From contig NZ_BMRB01000004.1 in NCBI RefSeq assembly GCF_014648415.1, positions 248,001-312,000 on the forward strand: DNA of 64,000 bases. Reading direction: 5' to 3'. Both the position numbers and the translations under genes were made by a program. Position 1 is the first letter of the stretch, and each line of letters starts with the position of its first letter. This stretch comes from Actinokineospora fastidiosa. GTDB taxonomy: Bacteria > Actinomycetota > Actinomycetes > Mycobacteriales > Pseudonocardiaceae. Below the pieces are notes generated by a model. That model was not told the origin of the DNA, searched no databases, and was given only the letters and a program-made list of their open reading frames with translations. Of the stretch, positions 33,531-41,774 are shown piece after piece.

Positions 33531-33803
33531 TCAGCGTCCCATGCCGCGGTCGTCGACGTGGTGGACCGTGCCGCGCTTGCGGCCACCGAGACCGGCGAGG
33601 CCCAGCAGGCCGAGCAGGCCCAGCAGACCCCAGTAGTTGTTCCCGCCGTCGTCGTTGTTGTCGTCCGTCGGGTTGACGTCCTGGGCGGTGACCACGGCGT
33701 CGGCACGCGGCGCGGCCTCGTCGGCGACCGCCGTTGCCGTCGGCACGCCGACCATGGCCGTGGCCAGGGCGATCGCCGACACGAGACGCTTCGTGGTGTC
33801 CAT
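33531..33803 (-). CDS. WGxxGxxG-motif small secreted protein
   Basis: 90 aa. Sec signal (LVSAIALATAMVGVPTATAVA), an acidic/Asn-rich stretch (NPTDDNNDDGGNN), then YWGLLGLLGLLGLAGL followed by a basic GGRKRG. This is the WGxxGxxG-CTERM-like sorting signal: glycine-patterned hydrophobic helix plus basic stop. A 14-residue tail (TVHHVDDRGMGR) extends beyond the basic cluster, longer than usual. GGAGGAATC precedes the ATG. The protein is probably surface-displayed or processed; the sorting enzyme is not in this window. Confidence 0.75.
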   Translation of the reverse strand: MDTTKRLVSAIALATAMVGVPTATAVADEAAPRADAVVTAQDVNPTDDNNDDGGNNYWGLLGLLGLLGLAGLGGRKRGTVHHVDDRGMGR

Positions 33804-33901
33804 GAGATTCCTCCAGTCGATCGGTGGTTGAGGCGCTACGGGTACCGCCGCAGCTGCGGGCTATGTGACCCAGCGGTGAGGACCGCCCGTTCGAGTGAGG
33901 G

Positions 33902-34720
33902 CTACCGCACGGGAGAGGGCGCTGGTCTGCGGCGGTCCTGGGTGGGAATCGTCGGGGCGGGCGGACCGTCGCCGGAGAGGAGCTGTTGGTGCAGGCGGCG
34001 CATCGCCACCGAGGGCTCCAGGCCGAGTTCGTCGTGCAGGATGCGGCGCAGCGCCTGGTAGGCCTGCAGCGCCTCGCCCCGGCGGCCGGTGGCGGTGAGC
34101 GCCTTGATGAGCTCGCCGTGGAACCACTCGTTGAGCGGGTGGCTGCTGACCAGCGAGCGCAGTTCGGGGAGCAGCTCAGCGGCCCGGCCGAGCTGGCGGT
34201 CGGCGCGGATGCGCAGGCCCAGCGCCTTGATGCGCAGTTCGTCGAAGTGGGTGACGTGGGCCTCCAGCAGCCTGCCCGCCGGGATGTCCGCCAGCGCAGG
34301 GCCGCTCCACAGCTCGAGCGCGGCGCGCAGCGTCCGGGACGCGTCCTCGGGGTTGCCCGCGTCGAGCAGGTCGCGGCCCTGGTTCAGCAGGCGCTCGAAG
34401 ACCCTGGCGTCCACCACGTCGTCGTCGAGCTGCAGCGTGTAGCCGGGGGAGCGGGTGAGGATGCGGGGGACCGAGCGGTCGTCGCGGGCGGCGACCTGGC
34501 TGAAGATCTTGCGCAGTTGGTAGATGTAGGTCTGCATCGTCGTCAGCGCGCTGCGCGGCGGGTGGTCGCCCCAGAGCTCGTCGATCAGGGACGCGGTGTC
34601 CACGATCCGGTTGGCGCGCAGCAGCAGGAATGCCAGGGTCCACCGCACCTTCGTCGCCGTGGGCGTGCACACCAGGCCCGCGTGCGTGACTTCCATCGGC
34701 CCGAGGATCTTGAATCTCAT
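33902..34720 (-). CDS. Cluster-situated SARP activator of the polyketide cluster
   Basis: 272 aa. OmpR-like winged helix (FKILGPMEVTHAG, RWTLAFLLLRANRIV, MQTYIYQLRKIFSQV) and bacterial activation domain (VDARVFERLLNQGRDLL, HPLNEWFHGELIKALTATGR, LRRILHDELGLEP). It sits at the left end of the type II PKS cluster. At least five promoters inside the cluster have two heptamers 11 bp apart, 8 bp from a -10, the known SARP operator geometry; this protein is their most likely binder. CTGACG repeats at 34812 and 34823 suggest control of its own promoter. No TTA codon was seen in it. Confidence 0.9.
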   Translation of the reverse strand: MRFKILGPMEVTHAGLVCTPTATKVRWTLAFLLLRANRIVDTASLIDELWGDHPPRSALTTMQTYIYQLRKIFSQVAARDDRSVPRILTRSPGYTLQLDDDVVDARVFERLLNQGRDLLDAGNPEDASRTLRAALELWSGPALADIPAGRLLEAHVTHFDELRIKALGLRIRADRQLGRAAELLPELRSLVSSHPLNEWFHGELIKALTATGRRGEALQAYQALRRILHDELGLEPSVAMRRLHQQLLSGDGPPAPTIPTQDRRRPAPSPVR

Positions 34721-34810
34721 GTGGATCCGTTCTCAGGTCACCCCGCGGGGGAGCGGGTCCGGACAAGGTGCGAACAGCAAATCCTCGTCCCAGCATCGAG
34801 TTCGCTTTGA

Positions 34811-34828
34811 ACTGACGCAAGTCTGACG
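34811..34828 (-). promoter_or_regulatory. Weak SARP-type repeat upstream of the cluster activator
   Basis: On the minus strand, CGTCAGA and CGTCAGT are spaced exactly 11 bp apart, about 90 bp before the SARP start. The expected -10 eight bases on (AACTCG) is poor, so this site is weaker than those inside the cluster. Confidence 0.4.
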
Positions 34829-34872
34829 GCGTTCGTCGCGTGTGGATTCACCCGGACGACAACGGTTCTTGT

Positions 34873-36477
34873 TCACGCAATGGGAATACCGCCCCGCCGG
34901 TCCGCCGCCTCCACCACGGTCCTGCGCAGGTCGCGGCGCGACACCTTGCCCGTGGGGGAGCGCGGAATCGCCGTCACCACATCGACGTGCTCGACCCGCT
35001 CGAAGTAAGGCACCTGGCCGTTGACGAACTCCGCGACCGCGGCCGGGTCGAGCGAGCCGCCCACGGGCACCACGAGCGCGTGCGCGACCGCGCCGCAGAA
35101 CTCGTCCGGGTGGTCGAAGACGACGCACTCGGCGACGTCGGGGTGGCGCAGCAGGACGGCCTCGATCCGCCCGGGCGCCACCAACCAGTTGTCCCGCTTG
35201 AAAACGTCCTTGATCCGGTCCACGACGAACAGATATCCGTCCTCGTCGAGGAATGCGATATCGCCGGTGGCGAACCACCCGCCGGGTTCGAGGTCGGCGT
35301 CGAGATCGCGGCCCAGATAGCCCGCCATAAGCTGAGGGCCCTTCACGTGGAGTTCGCCGGTTTCCCCGATCGGGACGACCGCGCCGGTATCGATGTCGAC
35401 GATGCGGCATTCGGCGCCCGGCACCAGCACGCCGGACGAGCCCGCCTTCGGCCGGTCGAGGACGCCGAGGTGGGTGCACGGCGAGGTCTCGGCGAGGCCG
35501 AACCCCTGCACGACCGGGACGCCGAAGTGCCGGGCCAGCGTCTCGGCGTGGTCGGGCCGCAGCGCCGAACCGCCGGACATGATCGCCCGCAGGGTCGGCA
35601 CCCGCTCGCGGACCAGGCGGGGATCGGCGGCCATGCGGGCCAGCCGCACCGGCAGGCTGTAGAGGTGGGTGGCGTGGAAGCGGCGGGCAGCGGTGGCCGC
35701 CGCCGGGGTGTCCTCCTCGGGGAACAGCACGTGCGACGCCATCGCGGCGACCCCGATGCTCAGGTGCATCAGGTGGAAGGTCGGCAGGTAGTTGAACAGC
35801 ACCGACTCGTCGGTGAGCTGGTGGCCGTGGATGGTCTGCGCGGCGTTCACGGTCAGGTTGCGGTGGGTGAGCCGCACCGCCTTGGGCGCGCCCGTCGTGC
35901 CGCTGGTGAACTGCAGGCACGCCACCGCGTCGGAATCGGCGTCGAGGGACACCGGGGGCAGGCGCTCGCCGTGGCGCTCCAGCGACTCCAGGCTGCGCAC
36001 GCCGGGGTGGGCGTCGTCCGGCGCGGTGAGGATGAGGTCGCGCAGCTCCGGCAGGCGGTCGCGGACGGCGCACAGCCGGTCGTACACCTCCGGCGGCACG
36101 ATCGCGGCCCGCGCCCCGCTGGTGGCGAGCACGTGGACCAGGCCGTCGGGCCGCAGCAGCGGGTTCACCAGCGCGCTGACGTGGCCGGAGCGCGCGATGC
36201 CGTAGAAGGCCAGGGCGAACGCCGGGTCGAGCACCATGGCCATGGCGACGACGCCCGGCTCGCCGAGCAGCGCGGCGAGGGCGGCCCCGACGCGGGTCGC
36301 GCGCGCGTCGAGGTCGCCGAAGGTGAGGTCGCGGGCGGTCGTGCGCAGCGCGGGCCGGTCCGGGACGCGCTCGGCGGCGCGGCGCAGCGGGTCGTCGATG
36401 CGCGGCCCCGGGCAGAGCCCGGCCACGGTGGCCAGCGGCGGCCCGCTCGCGATGCTCGGCGCGTTCGTCGTGGTCAT
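34873..36477 (-). CDS. Acyl-CoA synthetase / AMP-dependent ligase
   Basis: 534 aa ANL-superfamily enzyme. P-loop-like A3 TSGTTGAPKAVRLTH, A5 GFGLAETSP, A7-A8 GWFATGDIAFLDEDGYLFVVDRIKD as adjoining motifs, and A10 SPTGKVSRRDL with the catalytic Lys. It activates a carboxylic acid as the adenylate and passes it to CoA or an ACP. In this cluster it could load a starter or tailoring acid; the substrate is not readable. It is transcribed divergently from the monooxygenase. A perfect TCGACCG-N4-TCGACCG SARP site with CAGCCT 8 bp further lies in its promoter. Confidence 0.9.
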   Translation of the reverse strand: MTTTNAPSIASGPPLATVAGLCPGPRIDDPLRRAAERVPDRPALRTTARDLTFGDLDARATRVGAALAALLGEPGVVAMAMVLDPAFALAFYGIARSGHVSALVNPLLRPDGLVHVLATSGARAAIVPPEVYDRLCAVRDRLPELRDLILTAPDDAHPGVRSLESLERHGERLPPVSLDADSDAVACLQFTSGTTGAPKAVRLTHRNLTVNAAQTIHGHQLTDESVLFNYLPTFHLMHLSIGVAAMASHVLFPEEDTPAAATAARRFHATHLYSLPVRLARMAADPRLVRERVPTLRAIMSGGSALRPDHAETLARHFGVPVVQGFGLAETSPCTHLGVLDRPKAGSSGVLVPGAECRIVDIDTGAVVPIGETGELHVKGPQLMAGYLGRDLDADLEPGGWFATGDIAFLDEDGYLFVVDRIKDVFKRDNWLVAPGRIEAVLLRHPDVAECVVFDHPDEFCGAVAHALVVPVGGSLDPAAVAEFVNGQVPYFERVEHVDVVTAIPRSPTGKVSRRDLRRTVVEAADRRGGIPIA

Positions 36478-36510
36478 GGGCGTCCCTTCCGGTCCGGGTG
36501 GTGACGGGCC

Positions 36511-36542
36511 AGGCTGGCACCGGTCGGTCGACGGGCGGTCGA
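36511..36542 (-). promoter_or_regulatory. SARP operator-promoter of the acyl-CoA ligase gene
   Basis: Read on the minus strand: TCGACCG (36542-36536), 4 bp, TCGACCG (36531-36525), 8 bp, CAGCCT (36516-36511) as -10. The two heptamers are identical. Confidence 0.72.
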
Positions 36543-36579
36543 GCCCCAGTCCGGCTCCAGCCGGAATCGAGCGGGCCCG

Positions 36580-38193
36580 ATGAGCCTGCCCGGCATGGTT
36601 GCTGTCCTCGTTGTCGGAGCCGGGCCGGTCGGGCTGACCGTCGCGCACGAGCTGGCCAGGCGCGGTGTCGCCGTCCGGGTGGTGGACCGGGCGGACGGCC
36701 CGGCGACGACCAGCAGGGCGACCGCGAACCACGCCCGCACGCTGGAGGTCTACCACCAGATGGGGGTGCTGGACGACATCGTGGCCCGCGGCCACCGGGT
36801 CGGGCGGTTCAGCGTGCACCGCGACGGGCGCAGGCTGCTGCGGCTGGGGACCGACTACCGCAGGCTGCCGACCCGGTTCCCGTTCACCCTGCAGGTGGAG
36901 CAGGTGGAGGTGGAGCGGGTCCTGCGCGAGCGGCTGCTGGCCCTCGGCGTGCCGGTCGAGTGGTCGACCGGGCTGGAGTCGCTCGACCAGCGCGGCGACC
37001 GCGTGCTCGCCCGGCTGCGCCTGCCCGACGGCACGGCCGACGAGCCGGTCGTCCCCTGGCTGGTCGGGGCGGACGGCGGCCGCAGCACCGTGCGCGCCCA
37101 GCTGGGCATCCGCCTGGTGGGCGAGTCGTCGCGGACCTGGATGGTCGCCGACGCGGCCATCGACGGCGACATCCCGAGGGACAGCCTGCACCTGCTGGTG
37201 ACGCCCGAGGGCACGATCCTGCTGGTCCCGCTGCCCACCCCGGGCCGGTGGCGGCTGGTGGACATGACCGGGGCCGAGGGCAGGGACGCCCTCGCCGAGT
37301 GGTTCGGCAGGCGGATCTCGCAGGCCCTCGGCGCCGCCGTGCGGGTGGCCGAGCCGACCTGGGCCTCGGAGTTCCTGGTGCGCCAGCGCATGGTCGACCG
37401 GATGCGCGAGGGGCGGTGCTTCCTGGCGGGCGACGCCGCCCACGTGCACAGCCCGGCCTCCGGCCAGGGGATGTGCACGGGCGTGCAGGACGGCGTCAAC
37501 CTGGCGTGGAAGCTCGCCGACGTGATCCGGGGGTACGCCGGGGAGGCCCTGCTCGACACCTACGACGCCGAGCGGGTCGAGATCGGGGCGCGGCTGCTGC
37601 GCTCGACCAAGACCGCGACCACGGTGCTGGCGCCCGGCGCCGACATCCCGATACCCAAGCCGCTGCTGCCGGTGGTGATCACCGCGGTGAACACCATCGG
37701 GCCGCTCCGGCGGGCGGTGGAGCGCAAGATCCTGCGCGCGATGTCCGGCCTCGCCCTCACCTACGCCGACAGCCCGCTGACCGAGCCCGCCGACGGCCGC
37801 GTCCGGCCGGGGGAGCGGGTGGCGTGCGCCGCGGAGACCGAGCGGCGCAGCGAGGGGTGGCAGGCGTTGTGCGCCGAGCTGACCGATCCGCGATGGACGC
37901 TGCTGGCCGTGCCCGGACCCGAGCTCGTCCCGGCGCTGCGCGAGGTCGCCCGGCGCTACGCCGCCGCCGTCTCGGTGCGCAGCGTCCTCGACGGCGGCCC
38001 GGACCCGCTGCCCGACCCCGACGGTCGCCTGCGCCGCGACCTGGGGCTGGGCGTCGGGGACTACCTGCTGATCCGCCCGGACGGCTATGTGGCAGGCCGG
38101 GGCGCGCTGGGCGACGCCGAGCGCGTCGACGCCGCCCTGCGCCGCTTCCACCTGCTGCCCGTCACCGACACCGGAATGGAACTGACCGCCTGA
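36580..38193 (+). CDS. FAD-dependent aromatic monooxygenase
   Basis: 537 aa group A flavoprotein hydroxylase. Motifs: VLVVGAGPVGLTVAHEL (GxGxxG), a DG motif in LVGADGGRSTVR, the GD motif CFLAGDAAHVHSPASGQGM, and a thioredoxin-like C-terminal domain ending in a VGDYLLIRPDGYVAGR segment. This is the PheA/TfdB/MhpA-like type that hydroxylates polyketide aromatic rings. An in-frame ATG at 36595 is an alternative start. Its stop overlaps the cyclase-family gene (TGATG). The partner promoter region faces the ligase gene. Confidence 0.92.
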   Translation: MSLPGMVAVLVVGAGPVGLTVAHELARRGVAVRVVDRADGPATTSRATANHARTLEVYHQMGVLDDIVARGHRVGRFSVHRDGRRLLRLGTDYRRLPTRFPFTLQVEQVEVERVLRERLLALGVPVEWSTGLESLDQRGDRVLARLRLPDGTADEPVVPWLVGADGGRSTVRAQLGIRLVGESSRTWMVADAAIDGDIPRDSLHLLVTPEGTILLVPLPTPGRWRLVDMTGAEGRDALAEWFGRRISQALGAAVRVAEPTWASEFLVRQRMVDRMREGRCFLAGDAAHVHSPASGQGMCTGVQDGVNLAWKLADVIRGYAGEALLDTYDAERVEIGARLLRSTKTATTVLAPGADIPIPKPLLPVVITAVNTIGPLRRAVERKILRAMSGLALTYADSPLTEPADGRVRPGERVACAAETERRSEGWQALCAELTDPRWTLLAVPGPELVPALREVARRYAAAVSVRSVLDGGPDPLPDPDGRLRRDLGLGVGDYLLIRPDGYVAGRGALGDAERVDAALRRFHLLPVTDTGMELTA

Positions 38194-38963
38194 TGCGCAT
38201 CATCGACCTGTCCACCCCGATCGACGCCGAGGTGTGGGAGCCCAACCCCGTCGTGCACAAGGTCATGTCGTGCGCCGAAGGCGGCCGTCACATGGCGGAC
38301 GGGATGAAGGAGCGGCACGGCATCGACTTCGACCCGTCCGTCCTGCCCGACGGCGAGCTGCTGTCGCTGGACACGATGACCCTCACCACCCACACCGGCA
38401 CGCACGTCGACGCGCCGTCGCACTACGGCACCAGGGCCGCCTACGGGACACCGCGGCACATCGACCAGATGCCGCTGGAGTGGTTCATCGGCCCCGGCGT
38501 CGTCCTGGACATCAGCGACGCGCCCGTGGGCGCGGTGGGCGCCGACGTCCTGCGCCGCGAGTTCGACCGGATCGGCTACCTGCCCCGCCCGCGCGACATC
38601 GTGCTGCTGCGCACGGGCGCGGACCTGCTGTCGGGCACGCCCAAGTACTTCACCGACTTCGTGGGCCTCGACGCCGAGGCGACGCACCTGCTGCTGGACC
38701 TGGGGGTCCTGGTGATCGGCACGGACGCGTTCAGCCTCGACGCGCCGTTCCCGAACATGCTGGAGCGCTACCGCGCCACCGGCGACCGCTCGGTGCTCTG
38801 GCCCGCGCACTTCGTCGGCCGCGAGCGCGAGTACTGCCAGATCGAGCGGCTGGCGAACCTCGACCAGGTGCCGAGCACCGGGTTCACCGTGTCCTGCCTG
38901 CCGGTGAAGATCGCCCGGGCGGGCGCGGGCTGGGCCCGCGCCGTCGCCCTGCTCGACGACTGA
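38193..38963 (+). CDS. Cyclase-family protein (kynurenine formamidase-like), canonical motif
   Basis: 256 aa of the PF04199-type fold. The metal site motif HTGTHVDAPSHY is intact (HxGTHxDxPxH), with a DLSTP N-terminal signature and later RTGADL, GTDAFSLD. Such proteins act as metal-dependent hydrolases or, in aromatic polyketide clusters, as cyclases. Translationally coupled to the monooxygenase (TGATG). Two more proteins of the same fold, at 48244 and 48909, have lost this motif, so this is probably the one catalytically active copy. Its stop is one base from the stop of the convergent SnoaL-like gene. Confidence 0.88.
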   Translation: MRIIDLSTPIDAEVWEPNPVVHKVMSCAEGGRHMADGMKERHGIDFDPSVLPDGELLSLDTMTLTTHTGTHVDAPSHYGTRAAYGTPRHIDQMPLEWFIGPGVVLDISDAPVGAVGADVLRREFDRIGYLPRPRDIVLLRTGADLLSGTPKYFTDFVGLDAEATHLLLDLGVLVIGTDAFSLDAPFPNMLERYRATGDRSVLWPAHFVGREREYCQIERLANLDQVPSTGFTVSCLPVKIARAGAGWARAVALLDD

Positions 38964-38964
38964 C

Positions 38965-39414
38965 TCAGCGCAGGTCGTCGCGGGTGACCCTGCGTGACCG
39001 CACAAGTAGTGCCACGCCCTCGCGCACCAGGACGTCCCGGCACACGCAGACCAGGTGGAGCCGGGGACCCGTGTCCGGGCGGGTGGCGAAGACCAGCGAG
39101 TAGCAGCGCACGTCGAGCGCGCCGTCCGGGCGGGGCTCGACGTCGACCATCCCGTGCCAGTGCCGGTGCGTCTCGCCCGCGTCGGCCGCCGCTGCCGCCG
39201 CCCGCGGCGGGATCAGCGCCAGCGCGCCGCGGCCCCGCACCGGCTCGGGCAGGTTGGGCAGCTCCATGGTCCCGTCCACTGTGAACGTCTCGGACCACTC
39301 CGGTCCGGCTCCCGTGTCGAACAGGTGCATCTGCCTGGCGTAGAACTGCTGCACGGCGGCATAGGTCTCGTGGAACGGGACGGCGACCGCGTCGGCGGCG
39401 AGCTGAGTGCTCAT
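38965..39414 (-). CDS. SnoaL-like / NTF2-fold polyketide tailoring protein
   Basis: 149 aa. It contains AVQQFYARQMHLFDTG, EWSETFTVDGTMELPN, THRHWHGMVDVEPRPDG and RLHLVCVCRDVLVREG, typical of SnoaL_4/ring-hydroxylase-small-subunit-like NTF2 folds. In type II PKS clusters these act as cyclases or hydroxylation helpers. ATG 39414 follows GAAGGGAG. A SARP site at 39439-39470 drives it, divergent from the aromatase/cyclase operon. Specific reaction unknown. Confidence 0.82.
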   Translation of the reverse strand: MSTQLAADAVAVPFHETYAAVQQFYARQMHLFDTGAGPEWSETFTVDGTMELPNLPEPVRGRGALALIPPRAAAAAADAGETHRHWHGMVDVEPRPDGALDVRCYSLVFATRPDTGPRLHLVCVCRDVLVREGVALLVRSRRVTRDDLR

Positions 39415-39438
39415 GGTGTGGCTCCCTTCGCTGCGCCG

Positions 39439-39470
39439 ATCATCGCCCGGCGCGGTCGAAGCGGGCTCAA
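39439..39470 (-). promoter_or_regulatory. SARP operator-promoter of the SnoaL-like gene
   Basis: Read on the minus strand: TTGAGCC (39470-39464), 4 bp, TCGACCG (39459-39453), 8 bp, GATGAT (39444-39439) as -10. Confidence 0.7.
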
Positions 39471-39497
39471 GCGGCGCTCCAGCGCGGCGAGCAGGCT
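39456..39497 (+). promoter_or_regulatory. Triple SARP repeat before the aromatase/PKS operon
   Basis: On the plus strand TCGAAGC (39456), TCAAGCG (39467) and TCCAGCG (39478) recur every 11 bp; CAGGCT (39492-39497) lies 7 bp after the third and could be the -10. It shares bases with the oppositely oriented site at 39439-39470, so one activator could open both promoters. Confidence 0.6.
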
Positions 39498-39538
39498 GGG
39501 GCGTACCTGTATCCCAAGCCCCCGAACGAGGAGCCCAG

Positions 39539-40483
39539 GTGCTGACGAACAAGAAGCACGTCACCGAGTCCAGTGTGGTCGTCGCCGCGCCGCTGGAGAC
39601 CACGCGCGCGGTGGCCATGGACTTCGCGAAGTGGCCGCGGTTCCACGGCCCCGCGGTGTACGCCGAGAGCGTCCCGTCCGACGGCGACGGCGAGCTGATC
39701 CGGTTCTGGTCGCTGACCGGCGAGGACTCCGTGCGCACGTGGACGGCCCGGCGCTTCCAGACCGACACCGGCACCGAGTTCCGCCACGAGCCCGCCGCCC
39801 CGCCGTTCGAGTCCGTCGGCGGCGGCTTCGACTTCGAGCCCCGCCCGGACGGGACCACGCACGTGCGGATGCGCCACGAGTTCTCGCTGCTGAGCGAGGA
39901 CGACGACGTCGCGGCCGAGCGGCTGGCCTCGATGCGGCGCGGCGGCGCGGCCTACCTGGAGTCCCTGCGGTACGCCGCGGAGAACCTCGAGGACCTGCAC
40001 CGGCGCACGATCGCCTTCGACGACTCCGTCTTCATCGCGGGCGACATAGCCGACATCTACGCCTACCTCTACGAGGCCGACAAGTGGCCGGAGCGGATCC
40101 CGCACGTGGCGCGGCTGGAGATGACCCAGCCCAGCCCGGAGGTCCAGTTCTTCGACATGGACACCGTCTCCCCCGACGGCTCGCGGCACACGACCCGGTC
40201 GGTGCGGATCTGCCTGGAGCCCCGGCTGATCGTCTACAAGCAGACCCAGCCGCCGAGGACCCTGGACGCGCACAGCGGGCACTGGCGCTTCGAGCAGACG
40301 CCCGAGGGCGTCATCGCGACCGCGCGGCACGTGGCCACGATCAAGGAATCGATGCTCCACCTGTTCGGCGAGGGCACCACGATGGAGCAGGCCCGCAAGC
40401 ACCTCCGCCGGGTGCTGAGCGCGAACAGCACGAGCAACCTCCGATTGGCCAAGGAGTACGCCGAGAAGCGCGCGGGCTACTAG
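39539..40483 (+). CDS. Two-domain polyketide aromatase/cyclase
   Basis: 314 aa made of two START/SRPBCC domains: residues ~5-150 (VTESSVVVAAPLETTRAVAMDFAKW as first strand-helix pair) and ~160-305 (SVFIAGDIADIYAYLYEADKWPERI). This is the di-domain ARO/CYC type that folds and aromatises the first ring of poly-beta-ketones in type II PKS. Length matches the family. GTG 39539 is chosen because GAGGAG precedes it; an ATG at 39407 would add unrelated sequence. It heads the ARO/CYC - KSa - KSb - ACP - amidotransferase - methyltransferase operon, under a triple SARP site. Confidence 0.93.
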   Translation: MLTNKKHVTESSVVVAAPLETTRAVAMDFAKWPRFHGPAVYAESVPSDGDGELIRFWSLTGEDSVRTWTARRFQTDTGTEFRHEPAAPPFESVGGGFDFEPRPDGTTHVRMRHEFSLLSEDDDVAAERLASMRRGGAAYLESLRYAAENLEDLHRRTIAFDDSVFIAGDIADIYAYLYEADKWPERIPHVARLEMTQPSPEVQFFDMDTVSPDGSRHTTRSVRICLEPRLIVYKQTQPPRTLDAHSGHWRFEQTPEGVIATARHVATIKESMLHLFGEGTTMEQARKHLRRVLSANSTSNLRLAKEYAEKRAGY

Positions 40484-40511
40484 ACGGCGGGCACACGGGC
40501 GAGGTGGCGAC

Positions 40512-41774
40512 ATGGACAGGCAGGCCGTGGTGACCGGGTTGGGCGTCGTGGCGCCGGGCGGGATCGGCGCCAAGCAGTTCTGGGAGCTGCTCACCGCCGG
40601 ACGCACGGCGACCCGGACGATCTCGCTGTTCGACGCCACCGGGTTCCGCTCCAGGGTGGCCGCCGAGTGCGACTTCGACGCGCGCGTCGCCGGGCTGTCC
40701 CACCGACAGATCCGGATGTGGGACCGCACCACCCAGTTCGCCGTCGTCGCCGCGCGGGAGGCGCTGGCCGACAGCGGTGTCGCCGACGGCATCGTCCCCG
40801 AGCGGACCGGCGTGGCGATCGGGACCGCGTGCGGCATGACGCAGAGCCTCGACCACGAGTACGCCGTCGCCAGCGACGAGGGGCGGGCCTGGCTGGTCGA
40901 CGACCGCCACGGCTCGCCCTACCTCTACGACTACTTCCTGCCGTCGTCCATGGCCGTCGAGGTCGCCTGGCTGGTCGGGGCGGAGGGGCCGGTGGCGATC
41001 GTGCCGACCGGCTGCACCTCCGGCATCGACGCCCTGGTGCACGCGGCCGAGCTGATCAGGGACGGCGTGGTCGACGTGGTGGTGGCGGGCGCGTCGGACG
41101 CGCCGATCTCGCCGATCACCGCGGCCTGCTTCGACGCCATCAAGGCGACCACCCCGCGCAACGACGAGCCGGAGACGGCCTCGCGCCCCTTCGACCGCAC
41201 CCGCAACGGGTTCGCCCTCGCCGAGGGCGCGGCGGTGCTGGTGCTGGAGGAGGGGGAGCGGGCGCGGCGCCGGGGCGCGCACGTGTACGCCGAGCTGGCG
41301 GGCGCAGCGGGCCGCTGCAACGCCCACAGCATGACCGGCCTCCGCCCGGACGGCGCCGAGCTGGCCGAGGCGATCACCGCGGCGCTCGCCGCCGCCCGGC
41401 TCAATCCGTCCGATGTGGACTACATCAGCGGGCACGGGTCGTCCACGAAGCAGAACGACCTGCACGAGACCGCCGCGTACAAGGCCAGCCTCGGCGAGCA
41501 CGCCCGCCGCACGCCGATCAGCTCGATCAAGTCGATGGTCGGGCACTCCCTCGGCGCGATCGGCGCGCTGGAGGCCGTCGCGTGCACCCTGGCCATCGAG
41601 CACTCGGTCGTGCCGCCCACGGCCAACCTGGTCGAGCCCGACCCCGAGTGCGATCTGGACTACGTGCCGGTGACCGCGCGCGAGCACCGCGTGGACGTCG
41701 CGCTCAACGTCGGCAGCGGGTTCGGCGGGTTCCAGAGCGCGATGGTGCTCACCGCGCCGGGACGGGCCCGGTGA
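40512..41774 (+). CDS. Type II polyketide ketosynthase alpha subunit (KSa)
   Basis: 420 aa beta-ketoacyl synthase. Active-site Cys168 in VPTGCTSGID, His308 in ISGHGSSTKQND and K340/H345 in IKSMVGHSLG, the full C-H-H set. It forms a dimer with the following chain-length factor and extends malonyl units on the ACP. Its stop overlaps the start of KSb (GTGA), as in essentially all minimal PKS. Start ATG 40512 follows the aromatase stop by 28 bp. Confidence 0.97.
   Translation: MDRQAVVTGLGVVAPGGIGAKQFWELLTAGRTATRTISLFDATGFRSRVAAECDFDARVAGLSHRQIRMWDRTTQFAVVAAREALADSGVADGIVPERTGVAIGTACGMTQSLDHEYAVASDEGRAWLVDDRHGSPYLYDYFLPSSMAVEVAWLVGAEGPVAIVPTGCTSGIDALVHAAELIRDGVVDVVVAGASDAPISPITAACFDAIKATTPRNDEPETASRPFDRTRNGFALAEGAAVLVLEEGERARRRGAHVYAELAGAAGRCNAHSMTGLRPDGAELAEAITAALAAARLNPSDVDYISGHGSSTKQNDLHETAAYKASLGEHARRTPISSIKSMVGHSLGAIGALEAVACTLAIEHSVVPPTANLVEPDPECDLDYVPVTAREHRVDVALNVGSGFGGFQSAMVLTAPGRAR

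Noticed and set aside
36528-36570. The same repeats as promoter for the FAD monooxygenase (plus strand)
   Set aside because: The hexamer 8 bp downstream (GCTCCA) does not fit a -10, and a third repeat is poor; left unassigned.
34873-38151. Reading the acyl-CoA ligase as a 1092-aa protein extending to 38151
   Set aside because: The extension lies antisense to the monooxygenase gene; the ligase family's normal N terminus begins at ATG 36477.
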